A stretch of DNA of 64,000 nt from Chrysaora quinquecirrha (GCA_014526335.1 JACTAT010000040.1:7412045-7476044), one strand, 5' to 3'. Counted from the stretch's first letter, positions 11,670 to 25,400 are shown. Notes: generated from the sequence alone by a model not told the origin. Numbers and translations: made by a program.

Positions 11670-12100
11670 TTTAGTTGGTTAGTTATTAGAGGATTAGTAA
11701 GTTAGTTTCTTCGTTAGTTTCTTAGTTATTTTGTTGATTAGCAGTTTGTTAGTCAGTTATAGGTATAAATCTTAGTTAATTAGTTAGCCAGTTAGCTAAT
11801 TCATTAGTTAGTTAGTTAGCTAGCTAGTTAGCTAGTTAGTCTTAGTCAGTGAGTTAGTTAATTAGTTCGTGAGTTAGTTATTTAGTTAGTTATAGTTAGT
11901 TAGTTAGTTAGTAAGTTAGTTAATTAGTTAGTTAATTAGTTAGTTACTTAGTTAGTTAGTTGGTTAGCTAGTTAGTTAGTTAGCTAGCTAGTTAGTTAGT
12001 TGGGTAGTTAGTTAGTTGGGTAGTTAGCTAGCTAGTCAGTTAGTTAGTTAGTTAAGTTAGTTAGTTAGCCAGCCAGTAGTTTGTTAGTTAGTTAGCTAGC

Positions 12101-12143
<43 letters not shown>

Positions 12144-12168
12144 ATTAGTTAATTATTAGCTAGTTAGC

Positions 12169-12199
<31 letters not shown>

Positions 12200-12330
12200 C
12201 TAGCTAGCTAGTTAGTTAGTTGGGTATTTGAGAAGTTACTTGGTCGGCTAGTCAGCAGGGTATAGTAAGTTAGTTAAGTTAGCTAGTTACTTAGTTGGTT
12301 CAGCTAGTTAGTTAATTGGAAAGTAAGTCT
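11670..12330. repeat. (TTAG)n microsatellite, second locus
   Basis: About 660 bp of TTAG/GTTA repeat, more diverged than the 1083-1817 array, with GCTAGCTAG and GGGTAG variants. Both ends fade gradually into unique sequence. Confidence 0.9.
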
Positions 12331-13209
12331 GTATTCTGTAAGTAGTTAATTAGCTATCTATGCCTGCATCCTATGTATCTGGTGCATTGTATTCTATCTA
12401 TGCACTCAATTTAGGAGTTTTCGTTCTGGTTTTAGGACGTTAAATGGCCTGTATTTAGAAAATGCTTCAATGACTGGGTCATTCCTTTCATGCTTACTTT
12501 CGTTGCAAGTTCTCAAGCGTACTCTGATGAAGCATCTTCGGTAGCTTCTTTCGAAAGTCCACACCTAGATAAATAACGAGAGACAGCTAAGCGTCTCTTA
12601 ATAAAATTGCAAAAGATAAGAAACGCAGTCACAGGGAACTCAACAAATTCTTTCTCTTTCTCAAGCCAAGCTTATCAGAGATTCGAAGACTAAAATTGAA
12701 GATTTCGACTTTATGACGTTGTGAAATAACAGTTTTAATGATCGTTATTTTATTCATTTTTTGATATACTTCATTTGCAACAATTCTTGAAAGAAGCTTC
12801 TTTTGAATCTCCTTTCCCCGCTCCTTTCCCATTCAACAAAAAGGAAAAGATCTCCCCTCCTAGTTTTACTTGGTCAACCGAAATTATGTAGCCATAAAAC
12901 AAATTATGGTAAATCATATGCACGCAAAATTTTGTTTTATTTTCTTTTCAATTATCATTATATCGATAGTATTTGCTTTCGAAAGATCGAATTTGCGAAG
13001 ATGGTACGATGGCGAGGAAATAGTGATGATGATGATTTTGATCAACAAATCTCCTACAATCTTGGACAAAATATTTGGATCAAGGCCTTTTTCCCAAGGA
13101 ATACGGCCTATTCTATTGATTTCTACTTTCATAACTCCAGTTCTTCCCTCTTTACCCCCAAAACAACGTAAAGAGGGATTAAGAACAGTTTTTTAGAAAT
13201 GGACTAAAG
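12331..13209. other. No gene recognised
   Basis: Overlapping ORFs on both strands at 12803-13196 have no recognisable domain or signal and contain low-complexity Ile/Asp runs. I do not call a gene. Homology search would be decisive. Confidence 0.35.
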
Positions 13210-13474
13210 CCCTGACCAAAGGATCAAACATTATTTGCCAAACATTTGAAACTTCCTCATCAAGCAATATTTGAACGTTTGGTCACGTCACAAAACATTG
13301 CTCGACCACCATAAGCAAGCAACTCGTTGTGCAATGTTTTGAAACAGTTCAAAAACATTTTCTGCTTGAATGTTTGATGAACAATCTTTTGCAATGCCGG
13401 CAAACGGTAAAACATTTTGCTTGACAAGCAAATCTCAAATGTGCGACAAACAATTCTTGATCGTTTGGCCAGGG
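13210..13474. mobile_element. MITE with CCCTGACCAAA-type inverted termini
   Basis: The left end CCCTGACCAAAGGATCAAAC is mirrored by the right end TTGATCGTTTGGCCAGGG. The interior contains repeated GCAATGTTTTG-like and CAAAACATT motifs, many of them palindromic about the centre. It is non-coding. Related sequence appears at 1-180. Confidence 0.65.
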
Positions 13475-15314
13475 CCTAAGGGAGTAGGAAACAGACACAA
13501 GATGGAAATTTCTGTAAAAATGCAGTTTTCTGAAGGGAAGAAGAGAGACAAATAATTAGCTTATTACATTCGACGTATTCTACGCGTCTCCAAATCTCAC
13601 TAGCCTGAGGAAACGTTGTTGTATATTGTTGTAGTTTTCAGTAGCTATTTCCAAAAGAGTGGGATAAAAGTGATAAGTCTATACGAGCTCTTTTTCAAGA
13701 GCGTTGCTAGCAAGACTTGACCTGACGTGTCTACCTTATGCACGATGAATATACAGCATATAAAGGCGGTTCATAACGTCTTAAAAAGATTAAGTATGGT
13801 GAAAAATAAGGTCAGACATTTTATAGAGCATTCTGTGCGCTACTAAACGGATGACAGCAGTAATCGAAAGCCTTAAAAATTCGGAAACATTTGTGCCTGC
13901 TGTGGAAATCCAGCAAACAAATTGGGTCATTTTTATCAAAGAGACATCGCCATTTGGTTGAATTGGATTTCGCTTGATCTTTAGCTCAGTTAAAATAGAA
14001 AACAGAAGATTTTATCTTTCGTCTTACTGCTTTTAAACTTATTTAGTCTGAGCACCTTAGAATTGGCCCGTTATGTCTATGTTTCCATGCTTAAATGTCC
14101 CAAAAACAAAAAAAATTCAACGATAATCCTTTGAACTTAAGCAGCAAAGTATTTTCAACAGCGACAAGATGGTGCTATCCTAGCTAATTTAGTTAATTTT
14201 TTAATGTACCTTACTTACTACCAGAATCTGTATCAATCCTACAATATTTCCTAGATAAACGTTCGTCTCAAAGAGGTGCCATGACGAAAACTAAGTTTTG
14301 CAACAACTGGCAAATTTATGTCTTGATCCACCCCATCAAGAGCTTCCACATGCACTATCAAGGAAGGGGTCTGACTCCACAACTCTGATGATTTCAAGTT
14401 TGCGTTTCTTTTGTTTTGGAAAAGGCATAGGTTTTGAATGAAGGTATTCTTTATGTAAAGCAAATTGCAAGGAGTTCGTTCATGGGTTAATATTTCTAAT
14501 TCAGGGCCTTGATGTTACCCTTCCTGCTGTTCCCGCCACTCCCATGTATTCAGCTAAATAAAGAACTTGCACAGCATAGTAGCGACGTGTTCAGGAAAAC
14601 AAGTGGTGTGAAGGCCGCACGGGCAGGTGGCAGGGAGCAGTGGCGTCGCTAACCTAAATGTGCCGCCAGTTTGGTCTCTCTCTGGAATTCATAAGATGCC
14701 ACACCCAGGCCACACCACATGGCCTAATAATTAGGCCGTAATTAATAGTCTCTTTCCGCGCAAGGGCAATGTCATACAGTATCTAACGTGTCGTTGCAGC
14801 ATTGACCTTTCGTGACGGGGTTGTCCAATTAAACCTCATATTTGCATGTAAGGAGTAGGAAAGGAAAACGCTATGCAGTTATGGACAATAGGACATCAAA
14901 TAAATCTAAAATAGAATTGTTGATAGCAAATCTGGGTAGGTCTTCCTAATTTCAAAAGCTATGCAAATATCCACTGTAAAGCCCAGAAAGCCTAACAGCT
15001 GGGATTGGCAATATGGCGGATATTTGAGAAGACAAAATGGCGGATAAAACAGACAAAATGGTAGCCTGAGTAATCAAAGCAGCAGCTTGTCGTCTGCGAA
15101 TTCATCTACCGTCTATTCATTGTTGCGTAATCGGGTATTTAATTAGTAGGGAAGTCAAAGTAGAGGGAATAAGCTGTTTTTGTAATGATAAGCGTTTCCG
15201 TACCATGGAGTTCTCTCGTTATTCCTCTGAGTACTCGTTATGCGATTGTAATGGGTCCAAGGGTGTGTCAACTTGCGTGTGTGAAGTTTACTTATAAAAA
15301 GACTATGTATTCTA
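13475..15314. other. Intergenic sequence
   Basis: No confident gene. A 70-codon minus-strand ORF (14463-14251) ending in 'SFRHGTSLRRTFI' has protein-like composition but no recognised family and no clear splice acceptor. A decayed exon or chance ORF are both possible. The sequence at 15005-15062 repeats 'AAATGGCGGATA'. Confidence 0.35.
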
Positions 15315-15679
15315 CACGTTTTTTTATAAGGAACCTTTGGTCTGAGTTGAGGCTGGAGTTCCTTAATTTTTCAACAAAATGAGGCTGAAAGTTCCTTATA
15401 CTGTTCCTTGTCGTGGGATATGTATGAATACTAATTTTTACAGCAAATTCATAGAAACTATTCTTCATTTCTAACTTTAAGTATAAATGGAGCCTTTTGG
15501 GGAAGAACGATGGGAAATATATTATACTTCTGTTCCTTTTTCGCACAAACCGTTTTGTTCTTTAAAAAAGAGTTTCTTATTTTTCATCTGAGCCTCGGCA
15601 GTTCCTTAAAGTTCCTTAATTTTTTGGGAATTTTCAGCCTCGAGTTCCTTATAAAGGTGTTCCTTATAAAAAAAACGTG
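15315..15679. mobile_element. TA-flanked MITE, TAAGGAAC subtype, copy 1
   Basis: Left end CACGTTTTTTTATAAGGAAC and right end GTTCCTTATAAAAAAAACGTG are both bordered by TA. The interior has repeated AGTTCCTTA motifs and paired GAGGCTG/CAGCCTC blocks. Its organisation parallels the TAAGCAAC family (subterminal 8-bp repeats in opposite orientation), so the two probably share one transposase source. Confidence 0.8.
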
Positions 15680-16597
15680 TACAATCGTCCCAGTTGTATC
15701 ATGAACACTGCTTTATTTTTCTTAATTTTCCCATTATTTTGCCCTACTCTTACGAAAACTGCAAAAATGCAAAGCGGGGGGCCCTATAGTGCTTATAGGC
15801 TAAGGACATCCATAGTTCTAACCAACAAATTGAGTGTATAAGTGAAATTTCACATCAACAAGAACATCAACGTTTAGTAAAATATTAATGTAAACTTAAT
15901 AAGCTCGGGGTCCTAATAAGATCAAAGGGGTTGAAATAGTCAGGATGTTGCCTCCCTCTTCTCTGCTCGTCTCTGCCCTGCGCCCGGAATCCCTGAATAT
16001 TTGAGATATTTAGTAAAATGTCGAAGAGCAATAGAGAAGTTGTCGCTTATGTCTTCTTAAAAGAGCCTTGTACTGTACCTCAACGTTAAATACGAGGGAT
16101 TACCCGATGTATGACTGATAGAGCTGTTCAAAATATTGGATTAAACTGTGGAAAACAGGACACACTACAAACCGTTATCTAATTAAGACTTTAATCATAT
16201 TTTAACTGGTTACTAATCTTATTCACAATTCATTAATTTTAGATTCATTCTTTTTCTCGAATTCTGTTAATAAGGATGTTTTGAGTTTGCAAACATGCGA
16301 AACATGAATATGAAAACCTCAACTCCAGCCCAAAACTTTTATATTGGAAATCTTATCAGTGATCAACGTTACTGTTACGACAGTCAGGACTGTCTCTTAG
16401 TATTTGTGTAGGAGATGTGATAAAGTTAAATAGGAAATGAATAACAGTTCATTTATCGTTGATTAATTGGATATCCTTAATGAATTGCACTTTGGATGCT
16501 ATCAAGTCCTTCAGGTTGTCTGTTTTTCAATGGCTGAATGTAAAATTGCAACATTTCCTTGATGGAGAATCGTTACCCAAATCAATTCAGAGCCCCC
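15680..16597. other. No gene recognised
   Basis: AT-rich unique sequence with short G-runs (GCGGGGGGCCC at about 15774). No exon, RNA gene or clear repeat was seen. Confidence 0.4.
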
Positions 16598-16775
16598 GGT
16601 GAAGGTGCTGTGGCGTCGTGGTGTAATCCAGCTGACTCGTGGTGTCTGGAGCTCAGTATGGCCAGGGTTCGAGCCCAGCCACGGTACCGTCACAGCCAGG
16701 GTCGAGGTCTCGATTAGTTAACCTACTACTGAGATCCTAGCGACTTGCGCTAAAACACCATTTCACCTTCACCCC
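16598..16775 (+). mobile_element. tRNA-derived SINE, copy 1
   Basis: The head contains TGGCGTCGTGGTGTAATCC (A-box-like) and, about 55 bases on, GGGTTCGAGCCC (perfect pol III B box). The conserved body follows: CGTCACAGCCAGGGTCGAGG, TTAGTTAACCTACTACTGAG and ATCCTAGCGACTTGCGC. It ends CACCATTTCACCTTCACC. The same order is found in the copies at 30050 (plus) and, on minus, at 29302, 45598 and 49785. No poly-A tail is seen; the 3' end is a C-run. Confidence 0.8.
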
Positions 16776-16925
16776 CCCAAACAGGGTCTGTACCTAAACT
16801 GAGCGAAAAACTACTTGCCCCAGGAGACGTCTGCAGCAAAGCATTTCTTAGTTAGATGGGTGCTGAAGATTTTGAACATCTGTCCTCTGAAAGGATAACC
16901 GTTGAACAGGGCAGTTTGAAAGAAG

Positions 16926-16956
<31 letters not shown>

Positions 16957-17710
16957 GGAACATGTCCCTTCTTTTTGTCCCCAAATTTTCCAAGTTTCTA
17001 CAAACCTACAGCCCTCCCTCAGCTGTCCATTCTGCTAGGGTATTTGTTCTCTTTTCGTTATTCAGCATGAGTCTGGGGCAAAAGCCCCTAACTGCGTTTA
17101 AATCCGGCCTGCGTTAAAAAAATTTGCTTGATTGCTTGCTAGTTTTGCACGAAAAAGATTGTCTCGACAGAACAAAAAATCGCTTTCTCGAGAGAGCTTT
17201 GGGAGTTTCCTCGAAGGACGGAAAACGTATCAAGTATTTCTCCGATGTGCGTGTGCACCACCTAGTGGTACCACCGGGACTTATAAACCTTAGGCAAATA
17301 TATATTTCTGGATATCAAGGTCATTTTATTAAAGCCCTCTGCTTCCAGTGGTATAGTAAATGATTAAACTGAACGAGAAGTTTGTGTGCTATTCTTCTCA
17401 GCAAAGTTGAGCTTGGGCCTACAGTTTAGGATTTGTGATAAAGAGTTAATGAAGGGGCTCTTCTTGAAATAGAGAGAATCATCGATCAAAGGTTTAGGCT
17501 TCGATAAGGGATGCGAGCCTCTACACTCGCGTAAACTCGCGTTCCTACTCTTTTTATTCTCAAATTTTGGTACTTACTTCTATCATAGTAGGCGATTTTT
17601 GGAGGGTTTCTTACTCGCAAAGAATATTATTGTTTCCTAAATTTAAAATGACCTTAGTCAATTCAAGAATAGTTTGATAACTTTGATGAAGGACTGAAGG
17701 GTGTGTGATA
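16776..17710. other. No gene recognised; contains a (GA)n tract
   Basis: A GA dinucleotide run lies at about 16927-16951. An 79-codon plus-strand ORF at 17124-17363 has no recognised family. Nothing else was seen. Confidence 0.4.
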
Positions 17711-18295
17711 CACTTCTTTTTTAATAAGCAGCTGGTCAATGAGCAACTAGGGCTGAAATAATTTTGCTAAACATTTTGGTCAAGATAGCTTTTCTTATAA
17801 AGTACATCGTAAAACAGCGCATTTGCGAGAAATTGCAGAAGAAAAACGACAACTTTTATTTTCGAACAAGACATGTTTCGGATTACTCAATCCATCTTCA
17901 GTTAATGAGAAATTAAAATAAAAACGTTGAATTTATTACAAAGCTAGGTAACAATAATAATTTAAAGAGGCAAAAGGGAAAAGATCTAAAAAACCTAATT
18001 ACAATTAAAGTGTAAAAAACAAAGAAAAACAAAGAAAAACAAAAAACGCCGAAACTATTATACTAAAGTCAAATTATAATGGTAAAGCTGCCTATTGAGA
18101 GAGGGCTTCTCCCAAGATATGTGTAAGATGGATTGAGTAATCCGAAACATGTCTTGTTCGAAAATAAAAGTTGTCGTTTTTCTTCTGCAACATCGTAAAA
18201 GCAGGAAAAGAGCCAAAGTAAGAGTTTTTAGGGGGTACCAATCATTAAGCAACTTTGAGGGCTGGACCAAAAGTCCAGTTCCTTATTAAAAAGTC
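17711..18295. mobile_element. TA-flanked MITE, TAAGCAAC family, copy 2, interrupted by a PLE
   Basis: Left part 17711-17803 has CACTTCTTTTTTAATAAGCA and the AACTAGGGCTGA signature. Right part 18201-18295 has AAGCAACTTTGAGGGCTGGA and ends TTATTAAAAAGTC before TA. The two halves are separated by the 375-bp Penelope-like insertion at 17815-18189, flanked by a duplicated ACATCGTAAAA. Without the insertion the MITE would be about 200 bp. Confidence 0.75.
17815..18189 (-). mobile_element. 5'-truncated Penelope-like element inserted in a MITE
   Basis: Flanked by the 11-bp direct repeat ACATCGTAAAA (17804-17814 and 18190-18200). Read on the minus strand it carries the last codons of the PLE ORF (ending SLNRQLYHYNLTLV), the non-coding 3' region, and the terminal repeat with the hammerhead-like core. 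The minus-strand 5' side has only part of an inverted copy of the terminal repeat. It is nearly identical to the matching parts of the element at 36443-37679, including a shared leader CAGCGCATTTGCGAGAAATT. This implies recent activity of one family. Confidence 0.88.
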
Positions 18296-19488
18296 TAGTG
18301 GTTTGGAGAAGTTAGGTGACCTTCTGTTTTCTTAGCAATTCTGCTGTTGTTGTTTTGAAATCAAATGTTTGTTATGTTATCAGTTGGATCTTGCTCTGAT
18401 AAACATAAATAATGATTGAAATAATATTATCATAGTTATATTGATATTTATGATAAACACTAACAATGACAAAAACAAAAATAGGATAAAATGAGGTGAC
18501 TTAAGCAACCAGTGTTTTTGAAATTAAAAAATGATAACACTGAAAACTAAAATAAGATATTATAACAAATAAAAACAAAAATGACATAAGTAATAACAAT
18601 AATGAAAAGGAAAAGAAAAGTAATAATGATAAATAGTAGTTATCATGATGATAATGATAACAGCAGTTTGTGACCTGGTAGAGTTGAGCAAAGATGGGCA
18701 AACATGATGACTGCTTTCGGCATTTCTGGCATATTTTGATGCATGTTTTCGTGACGTAAAGTATAATCTGACGAATGACTTTGCTAACAAACGTCACTAA
18801 CACCATCATGTGCCATCATCTCTTTTGTAAACTTATTTTTTTTCATAAGAAACTTTAGCGTACTTTTTTATTAGTGGGGTTTCCTAGGTTTTGGCACTTT
18901 TATTAAAGTATACACCTTTTTTTAATAAGCAACTGGTCAATAAGCAACTAGGGCTGAGATTTTGTTAAAGGTTTTGTGGGTACTGCTAATTAATAGTCGA
19001 AACCCACATTAAAAGCCCAAAAGATACTTGAAGTACTGTATAGACGGACAAAATTTCCGAGTTTCTTTAAGAAATTTAAAAAATAATTAAAAAGGACGAA
19101 GAGTTGAAAAAGGTAAGTGAGACCAAACGATGGATTTTGTTAATTTTTCTAAAGGGTATAAAACTGGAGACACAAGATATATTTTTTGGCTTCCAAAGAA
19201 TCTTTATCATAATCGTGTCTTTATGCATCCGGTAAATTAGCAACATGGTCGTGTCAATGCAGCCATCACGTCTATCGTTCGAGAGCTCCCCCCTTTTTGC
19301 CTGACATGTTCATTGATCGATTTACTAAGTAACTAAATGAAGTGTTTACTCTTGTGTGTGACATGACTCTTCCGTTTGATCCGCGTGAGTACTTAACCAG
19401 CCCATGTCAATCAAACTGAGGTAGTTTGAAATACCTACTTTGTCGTGCGGTGCTCGTGAACGAAGTACGATCAAGATTACCCTCGAAA
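18296..19488. other. Putative FGFR-like gene 5' flank; MITE end fragment
   Basis: A solo left end of the TAAGCAAC MITE family occurs at about 18913-18975 (CACCTTTTTTTAATAAGCAA, with CTAGGGCTGA). I found no matching right end. The remainder is AT-rich. The promoter of the gene whose signal-peptide exon starts at 19489 should lie here, but no core element is evident. Confidence 0.45.
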
Positions 19489-22400
19489 ATGAGTTTTATT
19501 TTGGCTAAAGTTGCTGGGTTTTTACTAATCCTTCGATGTGCACTTTTAGCAAGTTCAAGATCTTATGGTAAGTGTAGATTGATAATATATTACGTATTTA
19601 TGTCCCATTTTTACGGTTTTTTCTTTATAACATAGTTCGACAACAGAAAACTTTCCACGTGGAGGGTATTACACGTTGTCCTCAAGTCTTTACCCTTAGA
19701 AAGACAACTTAAAGAATGTACCTTTTCTATTTCGATTCAGGTTTGTTAAATTTTCTCTGGTACACGTCAAAATTATGAAATTTAGAAAGCATAAGTTTAA
19801 GATTTTACCGTACATTTTATATAACATACGAGTTAATGTTTTTCGAAGATTAGACCATGATCCACGATGTATCTTTCGAAGTAGAAAATTAATTAGAAAA
19901 ATTGAAAATATGAACAGAAACACGACTTGGAGAAACAAGACAAAAGACAAAACGAAGTTATTTCAACAAAAGTGTGTTGGTATGATGACCTCAAACGATA
20001 AGCAGTTTTTACGGTATTCTCGATTGTATTCACAACCTTATAGAGATAATCATTTCACAACTATCTGAAACTTTTATACATATATATGCTAAAAAGCCAA
20101 TACTAAACGGAAAGCGAACGGTCGCCAACTAATTCACATATAACAGCCAAACGCTGCACTTCCTAAAACAGCAGGCCGAGAAAAAAGAGAGAGATATTCG
20201 TGTCCTCTCTCTACCAGAGAGTTTTAGAAATTCCAAAATAATTTAAACCATTATTACTATAGAACGTTACTTTTTTGACGATTTGGGGATATTTTTAGGT
20301 ACTAAATCAAATAGGATTTCATTCATTTGAGCTGTCAGGTGTCAGAAACACGAAAATATAAAATATCTGACGTTTTAAGCCCTAAATCAACCATCGAAAA
20401 CATTACTTCTTATAAGTTAATACGGAGATAAGAAAAAATCTAAAATTTTTAGAGTATAACGGGAAAACATGACAGCAACGGAATTTTGTTTACATCAAAA
20501 GAAAATTCAGGCGGCAAGCCTTTTGAGAGCTTTGCCTTAGAAATAAGGAAGAAGAGCAGTTGGCTTAGAAGTCCGAAAATAGGATGTAGGATCGTTATCG
20601 ACACTGCATTAATCACAGGGAAATTTTCACGTTTGACACTCAAGGTCGAAGCTATATGTAAGGTTGATGATGTCTGATCACAAAGGCTTCTTCATTCAGT
20701 TGAAAATTATTTCTTGAACGAAAACTTTCTGCGCTCTAGTCAAAGCCAGAGAAAATCGAGAAAATTTTTTTCCTTGTTCAAGCCATTCAAAAGCACAAAA
20801 AGTAACTCAAATGAACACAAAAGAAAACTTTGACATCTAAAGTAAGCTGTTCGACCTTCGATTTTTTGTTCTAAGCACATGATCCTCATTAAATAGATGA
20901 AAATAAGTCGAAATTTGAAGCCTTAACTTATCGATTTAAAACATATATATAATCTTTAAAGCAGTTGATATCAATACGAACAAATACACTTTTGAACTTA
21001 TGGTAGGGTTGCATAAGTTTAAGTATACTAAATTGTCCAAAATATCTGTCCACTTTTCCTAAACCAAGGAGCCCAGAATGGCCGGTAAGCAAATTGTAAA
21101 TCAAAATAGTTATCGAAATGAAAAATATTGTGAAGAAGACTATTACTGTATTTGTACATTTCTTATGTAAATTAGTGCAAAAATATTGATTGATATTCAT
21201 CGTTATCATTAACATTATCATTATAATTATCATCATCATCATTATCATCATGATACATTGTTTTTCTGTCTAAATCTGTTCCCAATTCTTATTCTGTGCC
21301 ATTAACACTGACAAATCCATGAATCAATTCATTTTACAGTTCGAATTCGTAAAAATATCAATATTTTGCATTAGGTTTTCATCTTAACCCTTTAGGTGGC
21401 ACATTTTGAAATAATTGAAATAAAAAATATTTTTTCATAGAATTGGGTTAGATAGGAGTGTCTGAGTCAGAAAGGCTAAAAATTTTTCCTCACCCCCCTA
21501 TTTTCTGGGGGGAACAATTTGTAGCAGATCTGCTACATCGGCACTTAAGGGTTAGAAAAAAATGCATATTCAAACAACCATAAATACTTATGAAAGCCAA
21601 AAAAGTAAAACATTTCAGCATATTTATGCAAGATTCAAAGTAAAAAACATACAAACTGTTGTTTTATTAGTTAAGGTGGGTTCTCAAATTACCATTCTAC
21701 TTTCCAGTTTTAACAACACATGGCATAATTACTCAAAAATCAAACCAGCTTTGTACCTGTCAGATGTTTGAACATTCAAAAACAAGGGATCACTTCTAGT
21801 ATTAGTATTATAATTTATTCAAAACTATATTATTAAGTCTACAAATGTCTAGAGCATCCTCAACATCAATGTGTTTTGAATATTTAGATGACATTTTCCT
21901 GCAAAAAAAAGGATTTTAAGGTTATTTGGGCTAAAAAAAACTAAAATAAGAGTTCCCATATACCAGTAATGCCAAATAAACCATTTATGGCTTGCTGAGA
22001 AATATTTTTCTGCATAATACTGACTTTCTTGAAAAAAAAACTTTTGTGACCCTTATTCCGCAATGTAGCAGATATGCTACAAATGTTTTCAAAAAATTCT
22101 CATGGACTAAGAATAACCTTGACTAAAAATGTTTTCAAACAAATGAAAATACCTATCTTCAATCAATAAATTGCGATAAATTAATAGTGTATGAATAAAC
22201 CAGATGTCAGGAAATTTTGGCAATAGTAATAAGCAAAAATCTTACCTGAGATTTCCATAAATTTCCAAAACTTTGATGTTATGTTCGCACAGAGAGGAAA
22301 TCGCAAGGAAAGAAAGATGGCTACTAGCGAATTGATAAACATGTGCTTAATGTTGCATCATGGGTAATTTTTTAATTTCAAACGAGGCTAGAGAGAAATG

Positions 22401-25400
22401 GCCACTATTTTAATTTGTAGCAGATCTGCTACTGTGCCACCTAAAGGGTTAATTAAGAAATTTAGCAGAAACTAGGACTTTTAAGAGCTGAGTGCTTTTC
22501 TGTTTCATGCTTAAAATCTCCAAATCAACAAACGTGCTATTTTGATCTCATTTTTGATCAACTGTGATTAACTGGTTTTAAATCTCAGCAAATGTACTCT
22601 ATTTAAATCCCTCCTAACAATTGGTATCTCTATGTTAACCTAGTTCGTGTCATTTAATGTCCTAGTATTTACAACTTATCATTTACACAAGCTACACTCC
22701 ACAGTAAACTTTGTGACCGATCGTTCTAACATTGACCCTGAACTGTTTATTCACTTCTTTACACAAACAAAAAGACTTCCAAATGAAAGCTTTTCCCCGA
22801 AAACATTTCACTTGGCACGATTTCACTGATTTTCCAAAAACAAGACTCGTTGTACCAAAGCAAGACTGAAAATTTTGGCCTAGACAATTTCAATTTGTAG
22901 CATTCATTTCTACAGTAATTGTACACTAAACCAACGACCGTTATACAATGTGCTAGGATTACAGAGTACATAATTTTTAAAGAGTCAAAGGTTTCTTTAG
23001 ACGGAAAAAAGATCATTTCAGCACTAACGTTGTTTAACTTTAGCTGTCAGAGTTTGGAAATACACGTTTCTTTTAATAAGCAACTGCTCAATAAGCAACT
23101 GGGGCTGAATTGACCTTAACATGAGGGCTTGAGGGCTCAATTGAATTCTGTAAGCAACTAAGAAGTCAAACAACCAAGCTTATACGCTTTCTTGTTGTTA
23201 GGAAATTGTTTGTTTTGCATGTTGAAGTTCTTTAGCTAAAGTTTTTCCACTTACTGTCTTCCAAAAGTCGGTTATAGGCCTAACAGTTGACGATTTTGAT
23301 CCGCGAAGTCAGGGTGGGTGTGAGGTACAAAAAATGTTCAGCAACTCTTAAGCAACTTTGAGGGCTAAAATATCTAAAATTTTAAGCAACCTTGAGGTCT
23401 GGACAAAAGTCAAGTTGCTTATTAAAAAAAATGTGTATTCGTTAAGTGTTAATTGCGACCCATGCCCCACGTGTTGCTACTTTATGCCATGGCACACAGG
23501 ATTGGAGATTCTGCTTGGGATGGGAGTACAGCTGTTTAGAGGAGAGGTTGGCAAACAATGAGCTAAAAAGAGGCTATCTTCTTAGCAATGTACATACTGA
23601 TCGAAATACCTGTGGGTTAAAAGATCCGCTAGAACCTTTTTAGCAAAGAAAATTCCATGATGTCAAAGTTAGATCATGGTCCAACGCAATTCTACGACCA
23701 AAGTTTAACAAGGTCAACAGAAACAGTTGCTCATGTTGGAAAAATCTCGGAGGAGAAAATCCGTAAGGTGACCTTAAAATGAAGAGAGTCACGTTTCTTG
23801 TAACTTAAGGAAAAATCTTAAATCATATAGTTGTCCTCAAGCTTCAACTAATACGAAGAAATATAAATAATGATGATTAAAATACTCAATCAACAAGTGA
23901 TAGGACTGATCATAATCAAACGTAATCAGTGATTACATGATTACTCTCTAATGATGTAAAGCAAAATTTTCTGGGGCGTTTTAGGAAAGCATAGGTTTCT
24001 GCTCAAGGCAAGAGAATTTCACTTAATCAAGGAGTTTTTACATTCAAGAGAGACCGGTTCAACATCCAAAGGATTTTCTGGTTTGAGCATGGTTTCAGAT
24101 TTTGATCGTTTCTGAGATTTTTTGGAAAATACGAGATAGAAATTTAGAGCATAGAGATTTTTATACAGATTTCCAAAATTTTTTAAAAAATTTCAGCAGA
24201 ATTTTGAAGTTATTCGTGCTACACACCTCAACTGGAGCAGTCTGAGAGTCTACACGAACACACAAGGAAACTTGTAGTCTCAGGATGTCTATCTTTTAAG
24301 AACCTTTAAGCTTAAGAGTCTTAACATACAGATACAGTAGGCTACACAGAAGCAATTCCTCACAATCTATCGTTTCTTGATATACAGTAGTACAGTACCT
24401 CTATCAGAGACACAACAGTGTATCCATTTAGGGCCTATTCAATATGAAAGTATGCTGTATTGTCAGAGTCTGAGAACATTCATCGTAATGACTAATAAAT
24501 GTACTTTGCTTTTTATGAAGCATCTCAAGTGTTATCCTGATGTGTTAATCGATAATTCTTTCCTTGCGAGGAAGTAGCCTGGTGGAGATTCTGGTGACGT
24601 TGCATTAAGAAAAATTGCAATGATAATCATTATGTGAACAATTGAGATAAGAGTCCTGACATTTAAGGAGTCCTGGTTAACCAACCCTCGACAAATCCCA
24701 GAAGACTAGATGGTGATTAACTCATGACTGTTATTACCCCCGTTTTGCAAGCTTCCTAAACTTCTTTGGGACTTAACGACTCTCTCTCACGCACTCCAAG
24801 CTAACGGACAAGCACAGCGTCAGAAATCTGCTGAATTTTTTCAAACTGTTGGATCGAGAAATGGATTGATTTAAAACCATTGTTCACTATTTTTAACTCA
24901 AATCTTCATGAGATAAACAAAAACAAAAATAAAAATATCAGATTGCATAGGGTACTACTAGGAAAGGAGGTCTTCATGAGAACGAGATCCCTTTGGAGAT
25001 GTTCAGCTCTAGACAGACTCATTACGTAAGTCCCACTCTTCGCAAACAGCAACTGCAGCGTTTAGCAACAGCATCAACTATTTACTTAAAATAATTGAAA
25101 TGGATGGCCTAATGAAGAGCGACCTATCTATTCTATTGGCCTAAGGAGCGAAAACTACGACTCCTAGTTCAGCTTGATGTTCAGAGTTCCAGTCTCCAGA
25201 CCGCCAGTACGATGTCAACTCTCCTTCTCTCACATAGCGAAATTTCCAATCTTATATGTTCTCCTCATCTCCTTATGGCTTACATGAAAGATGAAACCAT
25301 TAACCAGTCCAAAAAGTGAAAAGTACCGTTTTTTTAACAATTTCTCCTAAAAACTTTGTAGCATACACAAAAGTGCTTTCATTATGATAGTTTGAAACCA

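Noticed and set aside
14251..14463. Minus-strand ORF ending SFRHGTSLRRTFI as an exon
   Set aside because: Composition is protein-like but I recognise no family and see no good acceptor; left as unassigned.
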